Source of the DNA: Tropicibacter sp. R16_0
GTDB taxonomy: Bacteria; Pseudomonadota; Alphaproteobacteria; Rhodobacterales; Rhodobacteraceae
Reading direction: 5' to 3'
Length of the DNA stretch: 64,000 nucleotides
Assembly (NCBI RefSeq): GCF_017743935.1
Contig: NZ_JAGHRE010000002.1
Span: forward strand, 1 to 64,000
A model generated the notes under the pieces. That model was not told where the DNA came from, searched no databases, and was given only the letters and a program-made list of their open reading frames with translations. Position numbers and translations under genes: made by a program. Shown here piece by piece: positions 27,962 to 36,262 of this stretch; within the stretch, counting starts at the first letter, position 1; each line of letters begins with the position of its first letter.

Positions 27962-28046
27962 AGGCCAACCGCCGCGCGAAGCGCGGCCCGGCCCAACGGG
28001 AGGAGGTGTTTCGTTAGAAACATCGACGACGGGCGGGAGTGCCCCC
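27962..28046 (-). repeat. Dispersed GC-rich hairpin element, copy D (inverted)
   Basis: Read on the minus strand this copy matches copy A closely: a GGGGGCACTCCCGCCC box (28046-28031), a TCGTCGATG linker, a hairpin GTTTC-TAAC-GAAAC (28021-28008), the identical core GTTGGGCCGGGC (27997-27986) and a hairpin GCCGCGC-TTC-GCGCGGC (27987-27971). Copies C and D face each other and fill most of the 268-base convergent gap. Confidence 0.8.
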
Positions 28047-28059
28047 GTCTATCGCCCCC

Positions 28060-28401
28060 TCATGTTCCAGCAGTAAACGTATCAAAGGCTTTGAGCGCCT
28101 TGGCCGAATAGGCCAGCGACGGCCCGCCGCCCATGTATGTGGCCATGGCCAAGGCCTCGCACATCTCCTCGCGGGTCAGGCCAAGGCGCACCAGAGACCG
28201 CACGTGAAACCCGATGCAGCTGTCACAGCGCGTCGCAATCGCAATGCCGAGCGCCATGATCTCTTTGGTCTTTTCATCCAGCGCCCCATTTTTCTTGGCC
28301 GCTGCGCCCATGGTGCCGAAGCCCTTCATCGTATCCGGCACTTCTTTGGCATAGGTACCGATATCGCCCTCGATCTCGGTCATGAATGCGTTCCAATCCA
28401 T
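28060..28401 (-). CDS. Carboxymuconolactone decarboxylase/AhpD family protein
   Basis: This 113-residue single-domain CMD-fold protein has an intact redox site, CDSCIGFHV, with CxxC and the following histidine near residues 59-65. Proteins of this type are usually thiol-dependent peroxide-reducing enzymes or small decarboxylases. The size is typical of the AhpD core. It lies 17 bases downstream of the ABC permease on the same strand, so it may be the last gene of the transporter operon. The electron donor is unknown. Confidence 0.88.
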   Translation of the reverse strand: MDWNAFMTEIEGDIGTYAKEVPDTMKGFGTMGAAAKKNGALDEKTKEIMALGIAIATRCDSCIGFHVRSLVRLGLTREEMCEALAMATYMGGGPSLAYSAKALKAFDTFTAGT

Positions 28402-28418
28402 CTGTCAGCTCTCCTAAC

Positions 28419-29177
28419 TCAACGTTCGTCCGACCCCATGCGCCGTTCCAACCAGCGCACGCCTGCGCTGATGATCAGGACCAGCACCAGGTATTCCAGG
28501 ATCAACAGGGTGTAGATTTCCAGCGGGCGGTACTCCGTCACAACCAGTTCATTAGCGCGGCGGGTCAGTTCCTGCATGCCGATGACCGAGGCAAAGGCGC
28601 TCATCTTCACGATATAAATGAATTGGTTCGCCAAGGGGGGCAGGATGCGGCGGATCGCCTGCGGCAAGATCACGTACCGCATCGATTGCCCGTAGGTCAG
28701 TCCGATGGTCTGTGCCGCCTCGCTCTGGCCCTTGGGGATCGACTGGATGCCCGCGCGATAGATTTCGGCCGTGAAGGCACTGTCTGAAATAGCCAGAGTG
28801 ATGATCGCGCCCCAGAAGGGATCAATCGGGATGTTCAAACCCATCGATTGGAACACAATGGGAAGGCCGTAGAACACCCAAAACAACATCGGCAGCAGGG
28901 GGATCGAGCGGACAAATTCCACATAAACCCGGTTGACCATGCGAACCGGCCAGCGGTTCGACAGGGCGGGCAAAGCCACCAACAGTCCAAGCACGATCGA
29001 GATCACCGCCGCAATGACCGATATCAGGATCGTATCGCCCATGCCCGAGATCAGGAACTTGATGTTGATCCAGCCCGTGTTGGTGCGCGGATCGATCACA
29101 TACCAGCCCCAGGTTGATGAGCTGCCACAGCTCGATAGGATCAGAAAGGGCAGGGAAAAGACAATTATTTTCTTCAT
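28419..29177 (-). CDS. Polar amino-acid-type ABC permease
   Basis: This 252-residue inner-membrane permease of the His/Glu/Gln/Arg type has about five helices and the EAA-like loop (AGIQSIPKGQSEAAQTIGLTYG) that docks the ATPase. The N-terminus is unusual: a basic start and a hydrophobic run ending LSSC, a lipobox-like sequence, before a short SSSTWGWYVIDP segment and the first transport helix. The start at 29177 overlaps no gene; the ATPase gene ends 14 bases upstream. Only one permease gene is present, so the channel is probably a homodimer. Confidence 0.9.
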   Translation of the reverse strand: MKKIIVFSLPFLILSSCGSSSTWGWYVIDPRTNTGWINIKFLISGMGDTILISVIAAVISIVLGLLVALPALSNRWPVRMVNRVYVEFVRSIPLLPMLFWVFYGLPIVFQSMGLNIPIDPFWGAIITLAISDSAFTAEIYRAGIQSIPKGQSEAAQTIGLTYGQSMRYVILPQAIRRILPPLANQFIYIVKMSAFASVIGMQELTRRANELVVTEYRPLEIYTLLILEYLVLVLIISAGVRWLERRMGSDER

Positions 29178-29191
29178 GGTACGCCCCGTTC

Positions 29192-29932
29192 TTAATGTTG
29201 CAGGATCTGGCTGAGGAACTTCTGGCACCGCTCGGACCGGGGCGCGCCAAAGAACTCTTCGGGCGGGCCGTGTTCGACAATCTCTCCGGCGTCCATGAAG
29301 ACCATGTTGTCGGCCACCTTGCGGGCAAAGCCCATCTCATGGGTCACCACCACCATGGTCATGCCTTCGTTGGCCAGATCGACCATCACATCGAGCACCT
29401 CGGAAATCATTTCGGGATCAAGCGCCGAGGTGGGTTCGTCAAAGAGCAGAACCTTGGGTTCCATGCACAGAGATCGGGCAATCGCGACCCTCTGCTGCTG
29501 TCCACCGGACAGCTGTCCGGGGCGTTTTTCGGCCTGATCGGGGATGTGAACCCGCTCAAGATAGTGGCGTGCGCGCTCTTCTGCCTCTTTTTTGGTCATG
29601 CCGCGCGCTTTGATCGGACCAAGCGTCAGATTGTCCAATACCGTAAGGTGCGGGAAGAGGTTGAACTGTTGAAACACCATGCCAACCTCAGAGCGAATCC
29701 GGTTGACGGATGCGGCGTCATTCGTCAGCTCGATCCCGTCGACCATGATTTGGCCTTTCTGGTGTTCTTCCAATCGGTTAATGCATCTGACAACGGTCGA
29801 TTTGCCTGAGCCTGAGGGGCCACAAATCACAACCTTTTGACCCGTTTCGACGATCAGGTTGATGTCCTTGAGCACGTGGAACGTGCCATACCACTTGTTG
29901 ACGCCAACAAGCTCGATTGCGGTCTCAGTCAT
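29192..29932 (-). CDS. Polar amino-acid-type ABC ATPase
   Basis: This 246-residue GlnQ-like ATPase energises the adjacent permease. It has Walker [10 protein letters not shown] (about 39-47), the Q-loop [12 protein letters not shown], the signature [13 protein letters not shown] and Walker [13 protein letters not shown]. It is the first gene of a left-pointing unit (ATPase, permease, CMD protein) and is divergent from the substrate-binding protein gene at 30062. Confidence 0.94.
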   Translation of the reverse strand: MTETAIELVGVNKWYGTFHVLKDINLIVETGQKVVICGPSGSGKSTVVRCINRLEEHQKGQIMVDGIELTNDAASVNRIRSEVGMVFQQFNLFPHLTVLDNLTLGPIKARGMTKKEAEERARHYLERVHIPDQAEKRPGQLSGGQQQRVAIARSLCMEPKVLLFDEPTSALDPEMISEVLDVMVDLANEGMTMVVVTHEMGFARKVADNMVFMDAGEIVEHGPPEEFFGAPRSERCQKFLSQILQH

Positions 29933-29950
29933 GGCACTCTCCCTGGGTCC

Positions 29951-29971
29951 AATTTTCCTGGGGGGAAAATT
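29951..29971. promoter_or_regulatory. Inverted repeat in the divergent ABC promoter region
   Basis: The arms AATTTTCC (29951-29958) and GGAAAATT (29964-29971) flank TGGGG. The right arm belongs to AAAATTTTTTCT, which also occurs at 26594-26605. The region lies between the ATPase and binding-protein starts and is a reasonable operator for the XRE-cupin regulator at 30885-31493; that link is inference. Confidence 0.5.
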
Positions 29972-30061
29972 TTTTCTTGAGACTATGAGTTATCTTTGCC
30001 TTAAATCAAGCAGCAATCCGGCTATGATGCCCAGAACAAAAGCCACCAACGGGAGAAATTC

Positions 30062-30832
30062 ATGAAACACCTTCTCAAGGCCGCTGCTGTTGCTGCTGTC
30101 AGCCTCGCGCTGGCCGGCGCGGCGCAGGCGCAATCGGCGCTGAACGAAATCCTGGACGGCGGGGTGCTCAAGGTGGGCACGACCGGTGACTGGAACCCGA
30201 TGACGCTGCGCGATCCGGCGACCAACAGCTACAAGGGGTTCGATATCGACGTGATGAACCAACTGGCCGCTGATCTGGGCGTTGAGGTCGAATTTGTGCC
30301 CACCGACTGGAAGACGCTGGTGAACGGCGTGGTTGCCGGCAAATACCACATGACGGGTTCGGCCTCGATCTCGCCGCCGCGGATGAAGGTTGCGGGCTTC
30401 TCGGAAAGCTACATTTCGGTCGAGCTCTATCCCTTTACCACCAAGGACAAGGCCGGAAACTTTGACGGCTATGACTCGATCAACCAGCCGGGTGTTAAGG
30501 TTGCGACAACACTGGGCACGACTTTTGAAAAACGCGTGCGCGAATGGTTCCCGAATGCCGACATCAAGGTTGTCGAAGCACCAGCGCGCGGGTTCCAAGA
30601 GGTTCTGGCCGGTCGTGCCGATGTCTTCATCACATCGAACATCGAAGGCTCCACCCTGGAAGAGAAATTCCCCGTTGTCCGTGTGAGCGGGGCCGAGCCT
30701 CGGTCGCCGTCGCCGATTGCGATGCTGTTGCCGCAGGCAGATCAGGTCTGGATCAACTACGTGAACAACTGGGTCAAGGTGAAGCAGGCGCAGGGGTTCT
30801 TTGAAGCAACCAAGGCCAAATGGGGTCTGTAA
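30062..30832 (+). CDS. Periplasmic substrate-binding protein, family 3
   Basis: This 256-residue protein has a signal peptide (1-23, AQA cleavage) and a family 3 solute-binding domain (VLKVGTTGDWNPMTLRDP, YKGFDIDVMNQLAADLGVEV). It resembles both amino-acid receptors and cyclohexadienyl dehydratase-like proteins. It should deliver ligand to the permease encoded divergently at 28419. A good ribosome site (GGGAGAAA) precedes the ATG. A hairpin terminator follows the stop. The ligand is unknown; the nearby creatininase-family gene hints at a small cyclic or amide nitrogen compound. Confidence 0.9.
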   Translation: MKHLLKAAAVAAVSLALAGAAQAQSALNEILDGGVLKVGTTGDWNPMTLRDPATNSYKGFDIDVMNQLAADLGVEVEFVPTDWKTLVNGVVAGKYHMTGSASISPPRMKVAGFSESYISVELYPFTTKDKAGNFDGYDSINQPGVKVATTLGTTFEKRVREWFPNADIKVVEAPARGFQEVLAGRADVFITSNIEGSTLEEKFPVVRVSGAEPRSPSPIAMLLPQADQVWINYVNNWVKVKQAQGFFEATKAKWGL

Positions 30833-30858
30833 TTTAAGCCGCCACTCACGGTTTGAAG

Positions 30859-30886
30859 GGGGTCGCTGTCATGGCGGCCCCTTTTT
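30859..30886 (+). terminator. Intrinsic terminator of the binding-protein gene
   Basis: The stem GGGGTCGCT (30859-30867) and GGCGGCCCC (30873-30881) has the loop GTCAT, two G-U pairs, and five T after it. It ends at the stop codon of the convergent XRE-cupin gene. Confidence 0.85.
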
Positions 30887-31493
30887 ACGTTTGCCCGTTT
30901 TCCGCGCGTGAGATCACGGTGATGAATCGCACCTTGTCGGTTAGCAGCTTTTCCGGGCAGTGGGCCGAGTTGCTGTCGAACGACAGGCTGTCACCGGGGC
31001 ACATGTGGTATTTGGCATCGCCGCAGCGAAAGATCATCTCGCCCTCGACCATGTGAATGAATTCGACCCCGCGGTGGATGTAGACCGGTCGCGAGGACAG
31101 CGGGTTTTCCAGCGTAACGTCAAAGCTTTCGAAACTGACATGGTCCGCATCGGCGCGACCGATCATCTTGTAGACATGGCCAAAATCACTGCCCAGGCGT
31201 TGTACGGTCATGCCTTCGCCCGCTTTGACAAAGGACATGTCAGACCAGCGCACGGTGCCAGCAAAGAAATTGATCAACGGCACGTCGATGCCCGTCGCCA
31301 GAGCCTCCAACGTTGCCAGAGAGGCCGAAACCTGACCACGCTCGATCTTGGAAATCATCGCGGTCGACACATTTGCCTGTCGCGACAGTTCGGCCAAGGT
31401 CAGGCCCGCCAGCATGCGATGATGCTTGACGGCGGCGCCAACGGTTTGGTCCAGGGTTGGTGCCGAATGGGGGCCGGGTGCTGAGTCTTCCAT
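30885..31493 (-). CDS. XRE family regulator with cupin sensor domain
   Basis: This 202-residue regulator has an N-terminal XRE helix-turn-helix (about 15-70, LTLAELSRQANVSTAMISKIE) and a C-terminal cupin (about 125-195, HRGVEFIHMVEGEMIFRCG). This architecture usually senses a small metabolite. The ATG at 31493 removes an unconvincing upstream extension. It is divergent from the creatininase-family gene across 57 bases, so it probably controls that gene and perhaps the transporter on its other side. Confidence 0.88.
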   Translation of the reverse strand: MEDSAPGPHSAPTLDQTVGAAVKHHRMLAGLTLAELSRQANVSTAMISKIERGQVSASLATLEALATGIDVPLINFFAGTVRWSDMSFVKAGEGMTVQRLGSDFGHVYKMIGRADADHVSFESFDVTLENPLSSRPVYIHRGVEFIHMVEGEMIFRCGDAKYHMCPGDSLSFDSNSAHCPEKLLTDKVRFITVISRAENGQT

Positions 31494-31550
31494 GACGGAA
31501 CCGTAGTATGCATAGATGCAAACCGAAAGAGCACAAAAAAGGGGCAGGCG

Positions 31551-32309
31551 ATGCAACTGTCAGAGATGACATGGCCAGAGGTCGGCAAGCGGATAGAGCA
31601 GGGTGCCTGCGTGATGCTGCCCGTGGGCTCGACGGAACAGCACGGCCCCATGGGACGGATCGGGACAGACACCATCTGCGCCGAGGCTGTGGCGCAGCGG
31701 GCGGCCGACCTGTGTGATGCCGTCGTGGCGCCCGCGCTGGCCTATACGCCTGCGCCTTTCAACACCAGCTTTCCCGGAACCGTGTCGGTGTCGGAAGAGG
31801 TCTTTGCCGCCCATGCAGGCGAAGTAATTCGGGGCCTTCTGGCGCAGGGGTTCATGGGCGTCTTTGTGGTCAACGGCCACGGCGCCAATATTGCGCCGCT
31901 CAAACAGGTCGGTGAAACCCTAGACACGGGTGCGTTGGCTTTGCTGAGCTGGTGGGAACCAACCGAGGTCAACGCGCTGCGACAATCGCTCTATGGCGCG
32001 TGGGAGGGGATGCACGCCACCCCGTCCGAGGTCGCCATCACTCAGGCGCTGATGGGGGCGCTGCCTGCGGGCGACGCCGAAGACCCGCCCAAGGCATTGA
32101 GCACTGACTACATCAACACCCACAAGGGTGACAAACACGGTCCCCCCGACGAACACCGGGCCATGTTCCCGGATGGCCGCGTGGGTTCCCATTCCGCTTT
32201 GGCCACGCCCCAAGATGGCGCGCGTTTGTTGGAACTGGCGGCCCAAGGCGTTGCCGACGCTTTTGTCAGCTATGCAGAAAGTCAGCTGAGGTTGAAGCAA
32301 GAACGGTGA
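31551..32309 (+). CDS. Creatininase-family amidohydrolase
   Basis: The 252-residue enzyme shows the creatininase-family motif GSTEQHGP at 26-33, with putative metal ligands E29, H31 and D40, and NGHGAN at 110-115. The family contains creatininase, 3-dehydro compound lactonases and MftE-type peptidases; all are metal-dependent amide or lactam hydrolases. The exact substrate is open. Its divergent XRE-cupin regulator and the neighbouring binding-protein transporter suggest uptake and ring-opening of an imported nitrogen compound. Confidence 0.85.
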   Translation: MQLSEMTWPEVGKRIEQGACVMLPVGSTEQHGPMGRIGTDTICAEAVAQRAADLCDAVVAPALAYTPAPFNTSFPGTVSVSEEVFAAHAGEVIRGLLAQGFMGVFVVNGHGANIAPLKQVGETLDTGALALLSWWEPTEVNALRQSLYGAWEGMHATPSEVAITQALMGALPAGDAEDPPKALSTDYINTHKGDKHGPPDEHRAMFPDGRVGSHSALATPQDGARLLELAAQGVADAFVSYAESQLRLKQER

Positions 32310-32416
32310 ACTAGGGCTGAAAACACAAGGTGTGCGCAGGAAACCTCCGCGTTGAGCCCTATTTGTGCACGGCATCTCGACGGGTGAATGTCCGACACTG
32401 GGGGTCTACTCCATCG

Positions 32417-33217
32417 TCAGGCGACAAGGCCCAGCTCTTTGTCAGTGGCCGCCGCCGCATACTTTTCCTTGGGGGGCATGGGTCTGGATTGCCAAGGCGG
32501 TTCGAAGGCGAAACTTGAAACGCTGCGGCCGTCAGGCAGGGCGCCGTTTCCAGCCCCGAGCGCGTAGTCGTAGTAGAGCTTGACAATCTCTTCTTCGGTC
32601 ACCTGCGTTGTCGCGGGATGAGCCATGCATGCATCACGCCACGCTCGTACTCGGTCATAGTCTTTGTCCACCGGAAGTTCGAAGTCTTCATAGTAGTCAA
32701 GGAACCAAAAGCGCTTGAACATAGGGGTAAAAACAGCCTCCGCCAAACCAAAGTCCTCGAACAAGAATGGGCCAGTCGGATTGTGATGATCCAGGAAATC
32801 ATCAAGGTCTCGATAGAGTGCCAGGAGCTTATTCACATGCTCATCTCGGCGCGCTTGATCCCGATTCATGACAAAGAGATATCCTGCCATTGTGAAAGGC
32901 CCTTCGCGGGCAATCAGCATCGATTCAATGGCGTGCTCGGCAGCATCACTGCGGCGCAATGGTGCCCCCGGTAGAGCCTCGTCAAGATAACGCAGGATCA
33001 CGAGGCTTTCTTTCAATATGCGACCGTCGCTGGTTTCCAGTACGGGTAAGGCTGTCGTCCCTCGGGTCTTGGCGAGCAATTCCGGATCGCGCGGCTTGGT
33101 GATATCCACCACCCGAAACTCTACGGCATCCGTCAGTCCCCGCAGCGCCAACAGGATTTCCAGTCGCTGCGAGAAGGGACAAACGGGGATATGATAGACG
33201 ATGTGTGTTTCGGTCAT
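32417..33217 (-). CDS. Glutathione S-transferase family protein
   Basis: This 266-residue protein has a thioredoxin-fold N-terminal domain with the likely catalytic cysteine C13 in VCPFSQRLE, as in omega/beta-type GSTs, and a C-terminal all-helical domain (about 90-230). It is probably a glutathione-dependent thioltransferase or dehalogenase-like enzyme; the substrate is unknown. It lies 4 bases after the cupin gene stop on the same strand and so is translated with it. The pair is divergent from a LysR gene. Confidence 0.85.
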   Translation of the reverse strand: MTETHIVYHIPVCPFSQRLEILLALRGLTDAVEFRVVDITKPRDPELLAKTRGTTALPVLETSDGRILKESLVILRYLDEALPGAPLRRSDAAEHAIESMLIAREGPFTMAGYLFVMNRDQARRDEHVNKLLALYRDLDDFLDHHNPTGPFLFEDFGLAEAVFTPMFKRFWFLDYYEDFELPVDKDYDRVRAWRDACMAHPATTQVTEEEIVKLYYDYALGAGNGALPDGRSVSSFAFEPPWQSRPMPPKEKYAAAATDKELGLVA

Positions 33218-33221
33218 GGCT

Positions 33222-33665
33222 TCAATCCAACGGCGGGCCGGTGAAGGCCATGTTGTGCCGCTTGGCGCTCTCTTCGATCGCGGGCATGTCCTCTGGGATA
33301 CGGCACTGACCGGCTGCCATGTCGGAAAAGAACCCTTCGAAGCCGCCGGGCGTCAGGATCACCAGATGGCGGCAAGGACCGTCATCAGTTACCTTGAACG
33401 TGTGTTCTGTGCCACGCGGGATGAAGACGCTTTCGCCCGCGCTTGCAGTGAACTCCTTGCCCTCCAGCCAGATCCGGCAGGTGCCGGTCAGGATCACAAA
33501 GGTCTCGTCTTCGTTTTGATGCACATGACGCGGGGGGCCGCTGCCCGCAGGGGACCAACTGTCCACGATGGACATGGCGCCGCCCGTCTGATCAGGGCTT
33601 AGGATGGTTTTGTATTGTACGCCGAGCCATTCGATGGCGCCGTCGATTTGGTCCAAGTCTTTCAT
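33222..33665 (-). CDS. Cupin-domain protein
   Basis: This 147-residue single-domain cupin has the motif 1 block PPRHVHQNEDETFVILTG near residues 53-70 and the motif 2 block GTEHTFKV near 100-107. The histidines and glutamate of motif 1 are present, so metal binding is likely. Such small cupins include dioxygenases, isomerases and storage-type proteins. It is the first gene of a two-gene unit with the GST and has a divergent LysR gene. The substrate is unknown. Confidence 0.85.
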   Translation of the reverse strand: MKDLDQIDGAIEWLGVQYKTILSPDQTGGAMSIVDSWSPAGSGPPRHVHQNEDETFVILTGTCRIWLEGKEFTASAGESVFIPRGTEHTFKVTDDGPCRHLVILTPGGFEGFFSDMAAGQCRIPEDMPAIEESAKRHNMAFTGPPLD

Positions 33666-33720
33666 CGTTTCTCTCCATCGGCATTGGATTGAAACGAAAG
33701 CGCTTCCGTTGACAGGAGCC

Positions 33721-33771
33721 TATCCTAGGGTCAACTTATCAGGCAAACCGCAATTCTAGATATAGGATATC
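33721..33771. promoter_or_regulatory. Candidate LysR site in the cupin/LysR divergent region
   Basis: A palindrome GATAT-AGG-ATATC (33759-33771) lies just before the LysR start. TATCCTA (33721-33727) pairs with TAGGATA (33764-33770) at a distance. LysR proteins usually bind two such sites between divergent genes. The assignment is inference from position. Confidence 0.4.
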
Positions 33772-33777
33772 GGCCAA

Positions 33778-34710
33778 GTGAATTTCGCTACACTGGACCT
33801 CAATCTTTTGCGCGTGTTGGATGCCCTTTTTAGCGAAGGCTCGACCGTCAAAGCGGCCCACAGGCTAGCGATGTCGCAATCGGCGGTCTCCGGTGCTTTG
33901 TCGCGTCTTCGTCATGCCTTGGACGATCCCCTTTTTGTCCGGCAGGGAAACCGTTTGGTCGCCACCGATTATGCATCCAGGATTGAACCCGGTTTGCGCG
34001 AAGAGTTCGAACGTCTGGAGGCTTTGCTAGCCCCGCCAGCTGCCTTTGATCCACAAACCGCTGAAGGCACTTTCCGGATCGCCGCCAGCGATTTTTTTGC
34101 GGAACTCCTGATGCCACCTTTGGGTGATCTCTTGCAAAAGTCAGCGCCAAAACTAAGAGCGCAGCTGGTCGATCTGGTTCCGAATGACTATGTCGCCAGC
34201 CTTGAACGACGCAATGCTGACATTGCGCTGATCCCGGACTTACCACTGCCGGACTGGGTCAATCGAGAGCCACTCTTCCATTCACCTTTCCACGTCATAG
34301 CACGCAAGGGACATCCAAAGCTTGAGGGGCTTCAGGAAGGGAAGCAGATGCACATGGATACCTTTTGTGCACTCAACCACGTCTTGTTCTCCCCCGAAGG
34401 GAATTTGGCTGCGATGGGTGATGCTGCCCTTCGTCGCGTCGGAAGACAGCGGCAGGTTGCTATGACAGTGCCTGTCTTTAGTGGCGTTTGCCGCGCGGTT
34501 AGCGAAAGCGACCTCATAGCTCTTGTGCCCGCGCAGCTTGCAAAGAAGGTTGCCAAGACGTTCGGTTTGCGCGTGTTTGAGCCCCCGATGAGTATCGAAC
34601 CGGCACTTATCATCGGCATCTGGCACAAGCGTTCCGACAACGCCCCGATGCCGACTTGGATGCGTCGCCAAGTCTTCGAATTGATGAAGGGTCTGGACTT
34701 GGACAGCTAG
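33778..34710 (+). CDS. LysR family transcriptional regulator
   Basis: This 310-residue LysR protein of the NodD-like group has the N-terminal winged helix-turn-helix (about 6-65, VKAAHRLAMSQSAVSGALSRLR) and a periplasmic-binding-like effector domain (about 95-300). It starts with GTG at 33778. It is divergent from the cupin-GST pair, its most likely target. The effector is unknown. Confidence 0.92.
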   Translation: MNFATLDLNLLRVLDALFSEGSTVKAAHRLAMSQSAVSGALSRLRHALDDPLFVRQGNRLVATDYASRIEPGLREEFERLEALLAPPAAFDPQTAEGTFRIAASDFFAELLMPPLGDLLQKSAPKLRAQLVDLVPNDYVASLERRNADIALIPDLPLPDWVNREPLFHSPFHVIARKGHPKLEGLQEGKQMHMDTFCALNHVLFSPEGNLAAMGDAALRRVGRQRQVAMTVPVFSGVCRAVSESDLIALVPAQLAKKVAKTFGLRVFEPPMSIEPALIIGIWHKRSDNAPMPTWMRRQVFELMKGLDLDS

Positions 34711-34897
34711 TCAAATTGTTCTTCGCAACGCCTGTTGATCGAATGCAATTTGATGTTTCCAATAGCAGAAACAGATCTGTAGCAATCAACCAATGCAGAC
34801 AGTCGCGCAGCCGGATCGACCGACAACACTGTTCCGCTTGGTTGAAATAGGCACAGCACTCCCCGGTTTTGTACAACCCGCAACAGCCACGGCCGGA

Positions 34898-36262
34898 TCA
34901 CCTTGGGATAGTGATAATTGCCTCTAGACCCGGATTGCGGTTGTGCGCTTCGAACTGTCCGCCATGCATCCGCGCAATGGCCGCGACCAGTGCCAGCCCC
35001 AGGCCCGAGCTTTGATCGGTGCGCGCCGGATCAAGCGTGACAAAGGGTTGGGCCAATCGGTCGATTTGGTCCTCGGGTACACCAGGGCCCTGATCGCGGA
35101 CACTCAGGGTCAGCCCGTCATCCACGTTGGCCAACGCAACCGTAAGGGTGCTGCCTGCGGGGGCATAACGAAGGGCGTTTTCCAGTAGATTCGACAGCGC
35201 CTGCGCCAAAAGCGGTTTGTGCCCCGGAACCCGTCCGGCGGTGCCTTCGATGACGATATGCACGTCCTGATCGGCGGCGACAGGCTCATAGAACTCGGTC
35301 ACGTCACGCACCAAGGTGTCGACATCCACATCTTCGAACTCATCGCGCCCCAAACCTGCTTCGGCTCGCGAAATTTCGGTCAGCTGCGAGAATACGCGCA
35401 GCAGGTGGTCAACCTCGGCCAATGCGCGGGCGGCATCTGCTTCGCGGTCCGACGCAGCGCTGCTCGGATCCGTCAGGCTTTCGACCCGCTGCCGCAACCG
35501 GCTGAGCGGGCTGCGCAGGTCGTGGGCGATGGAGTTTGTCGTCATGCGCAGGTTGCCGATCAGCTCTTCGATCTTGTCGAGCATGTCGTTGAGCGTCTGC
35601 GCCATCTGGTCGAATTCGTCGCCACTGCCGCGCACCGGAATGCGCCGGGACAGGTCGCCTGACACGATGTCATCCGCTGTCTGCGCAATGTCCGAAAGCC
35701 GCGAGAACACCAGTCGCGTCAGCAGCCATCCCGTCAGCAGGCTGAGCGCCAGGGCAGCCAACAGCGCCAGCCCGACAGAGCGCAGCAGCACCCGGTCGAA
35801 CTGTTGTCGGGCCGAAGCGTCGCGCCCGACCAGCAATCGCTCGTATAGGGGTAGGCGGATTGAGGCGGCCGAGATCGAGACGTCCTCGCCCGAGGACAAC
35901 TTGGTCAGCTCCAAGTTGACCCAGCCCGAGCCGGGTTCGATGCCTTCGGGCCACCGCGGCAGGTTGCCTGCCAGTACGTTGCCCTGCGCATCCGTCAGCA
36001 GATAGAGCGCGTCGCGGTCAGCGGCGTCCCGCACCCGTCGGTCGATGGCGGCCATCAGCCCGATGGTGCCAAGGCGTTCGTATTCGTCACGCAGGCCCGC
36101 CAGTTCGGCCGTCACCACGCTGCGCGTCTCGTTTTCGATGGTGCGATTGGCGGTGACATACAAAAGCCCCAGCACAAGCGCGGTCAGGGCGGTACTCAAG
36201 ACCATGCTGGCCAAGACCAGCCGGGTGCGGGCGTTACGCCATAAGATCAGGGGCTTAGCCAT
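34898..36262 (-). CDS. Sensor histidine kinase
   Basis: The 454-residue kinase has two transmembrane helices (about 15-37 and 160-182) around a periplasmic sensor of about 120 residues, then HAMP (185-238), the dimerisation domain with the phosphorylated H247 in SIAHDLRSPLSR, and an ATPase domain with the N-box NLLENALRYAP (358-368), DQGPGVPEDQ and SSGLGLALV. The signal is unknown. It overlaps the upstream response regulator gene by 8 bases and so forms a coupled pair with it. A Do-family protease gene precedes the regulator gene. Confidence 0.94.
   Translation of the reverse strand: MAKPLILWRNARTRLVLASMVLSTALTALVLGLLYVTANRTIENETRSVVTAELAGLRDEYERLGTIGLMAAIDRRVRDAADRDALYLLTDAQGNVLAGNLPRWPEGIEPGSGWVNLELTKLSSGEDVSISAASIRLPLYERLLVGRDASARQQFDRVLLRSVGLALLAALALSLLTGWLLTRLVFSRLSDIAQTADDIVSGDLSRRIPVRGSGDEFDQMAQTLNDMLDKIEELIGNLRMTTNSIAHDLRSPLSRLRQRVESLTDPSSAASDREADAARALAEVDHLLRVFSQLTEISRAEAGLGRDEFEDVDVDTLVRDVTEFYEPVAADQDVHIVIEGTAGRVPGHKPLLAQALSNLLENALRYAPAGSTLTVALANVDDGLTLSVRDQGPGVPEDQIDRLAQPFVTLDPARTDQSSGLGLALVAAIARMHGGQFEAHNRNPGLEAIITIPR

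Noticed and set aside
34711-34897. Possible small gene between LysR and the histidine kinase
   Set aside because: No frame has a ribosome site and a protein-like composition. I see nothing else in this gap.
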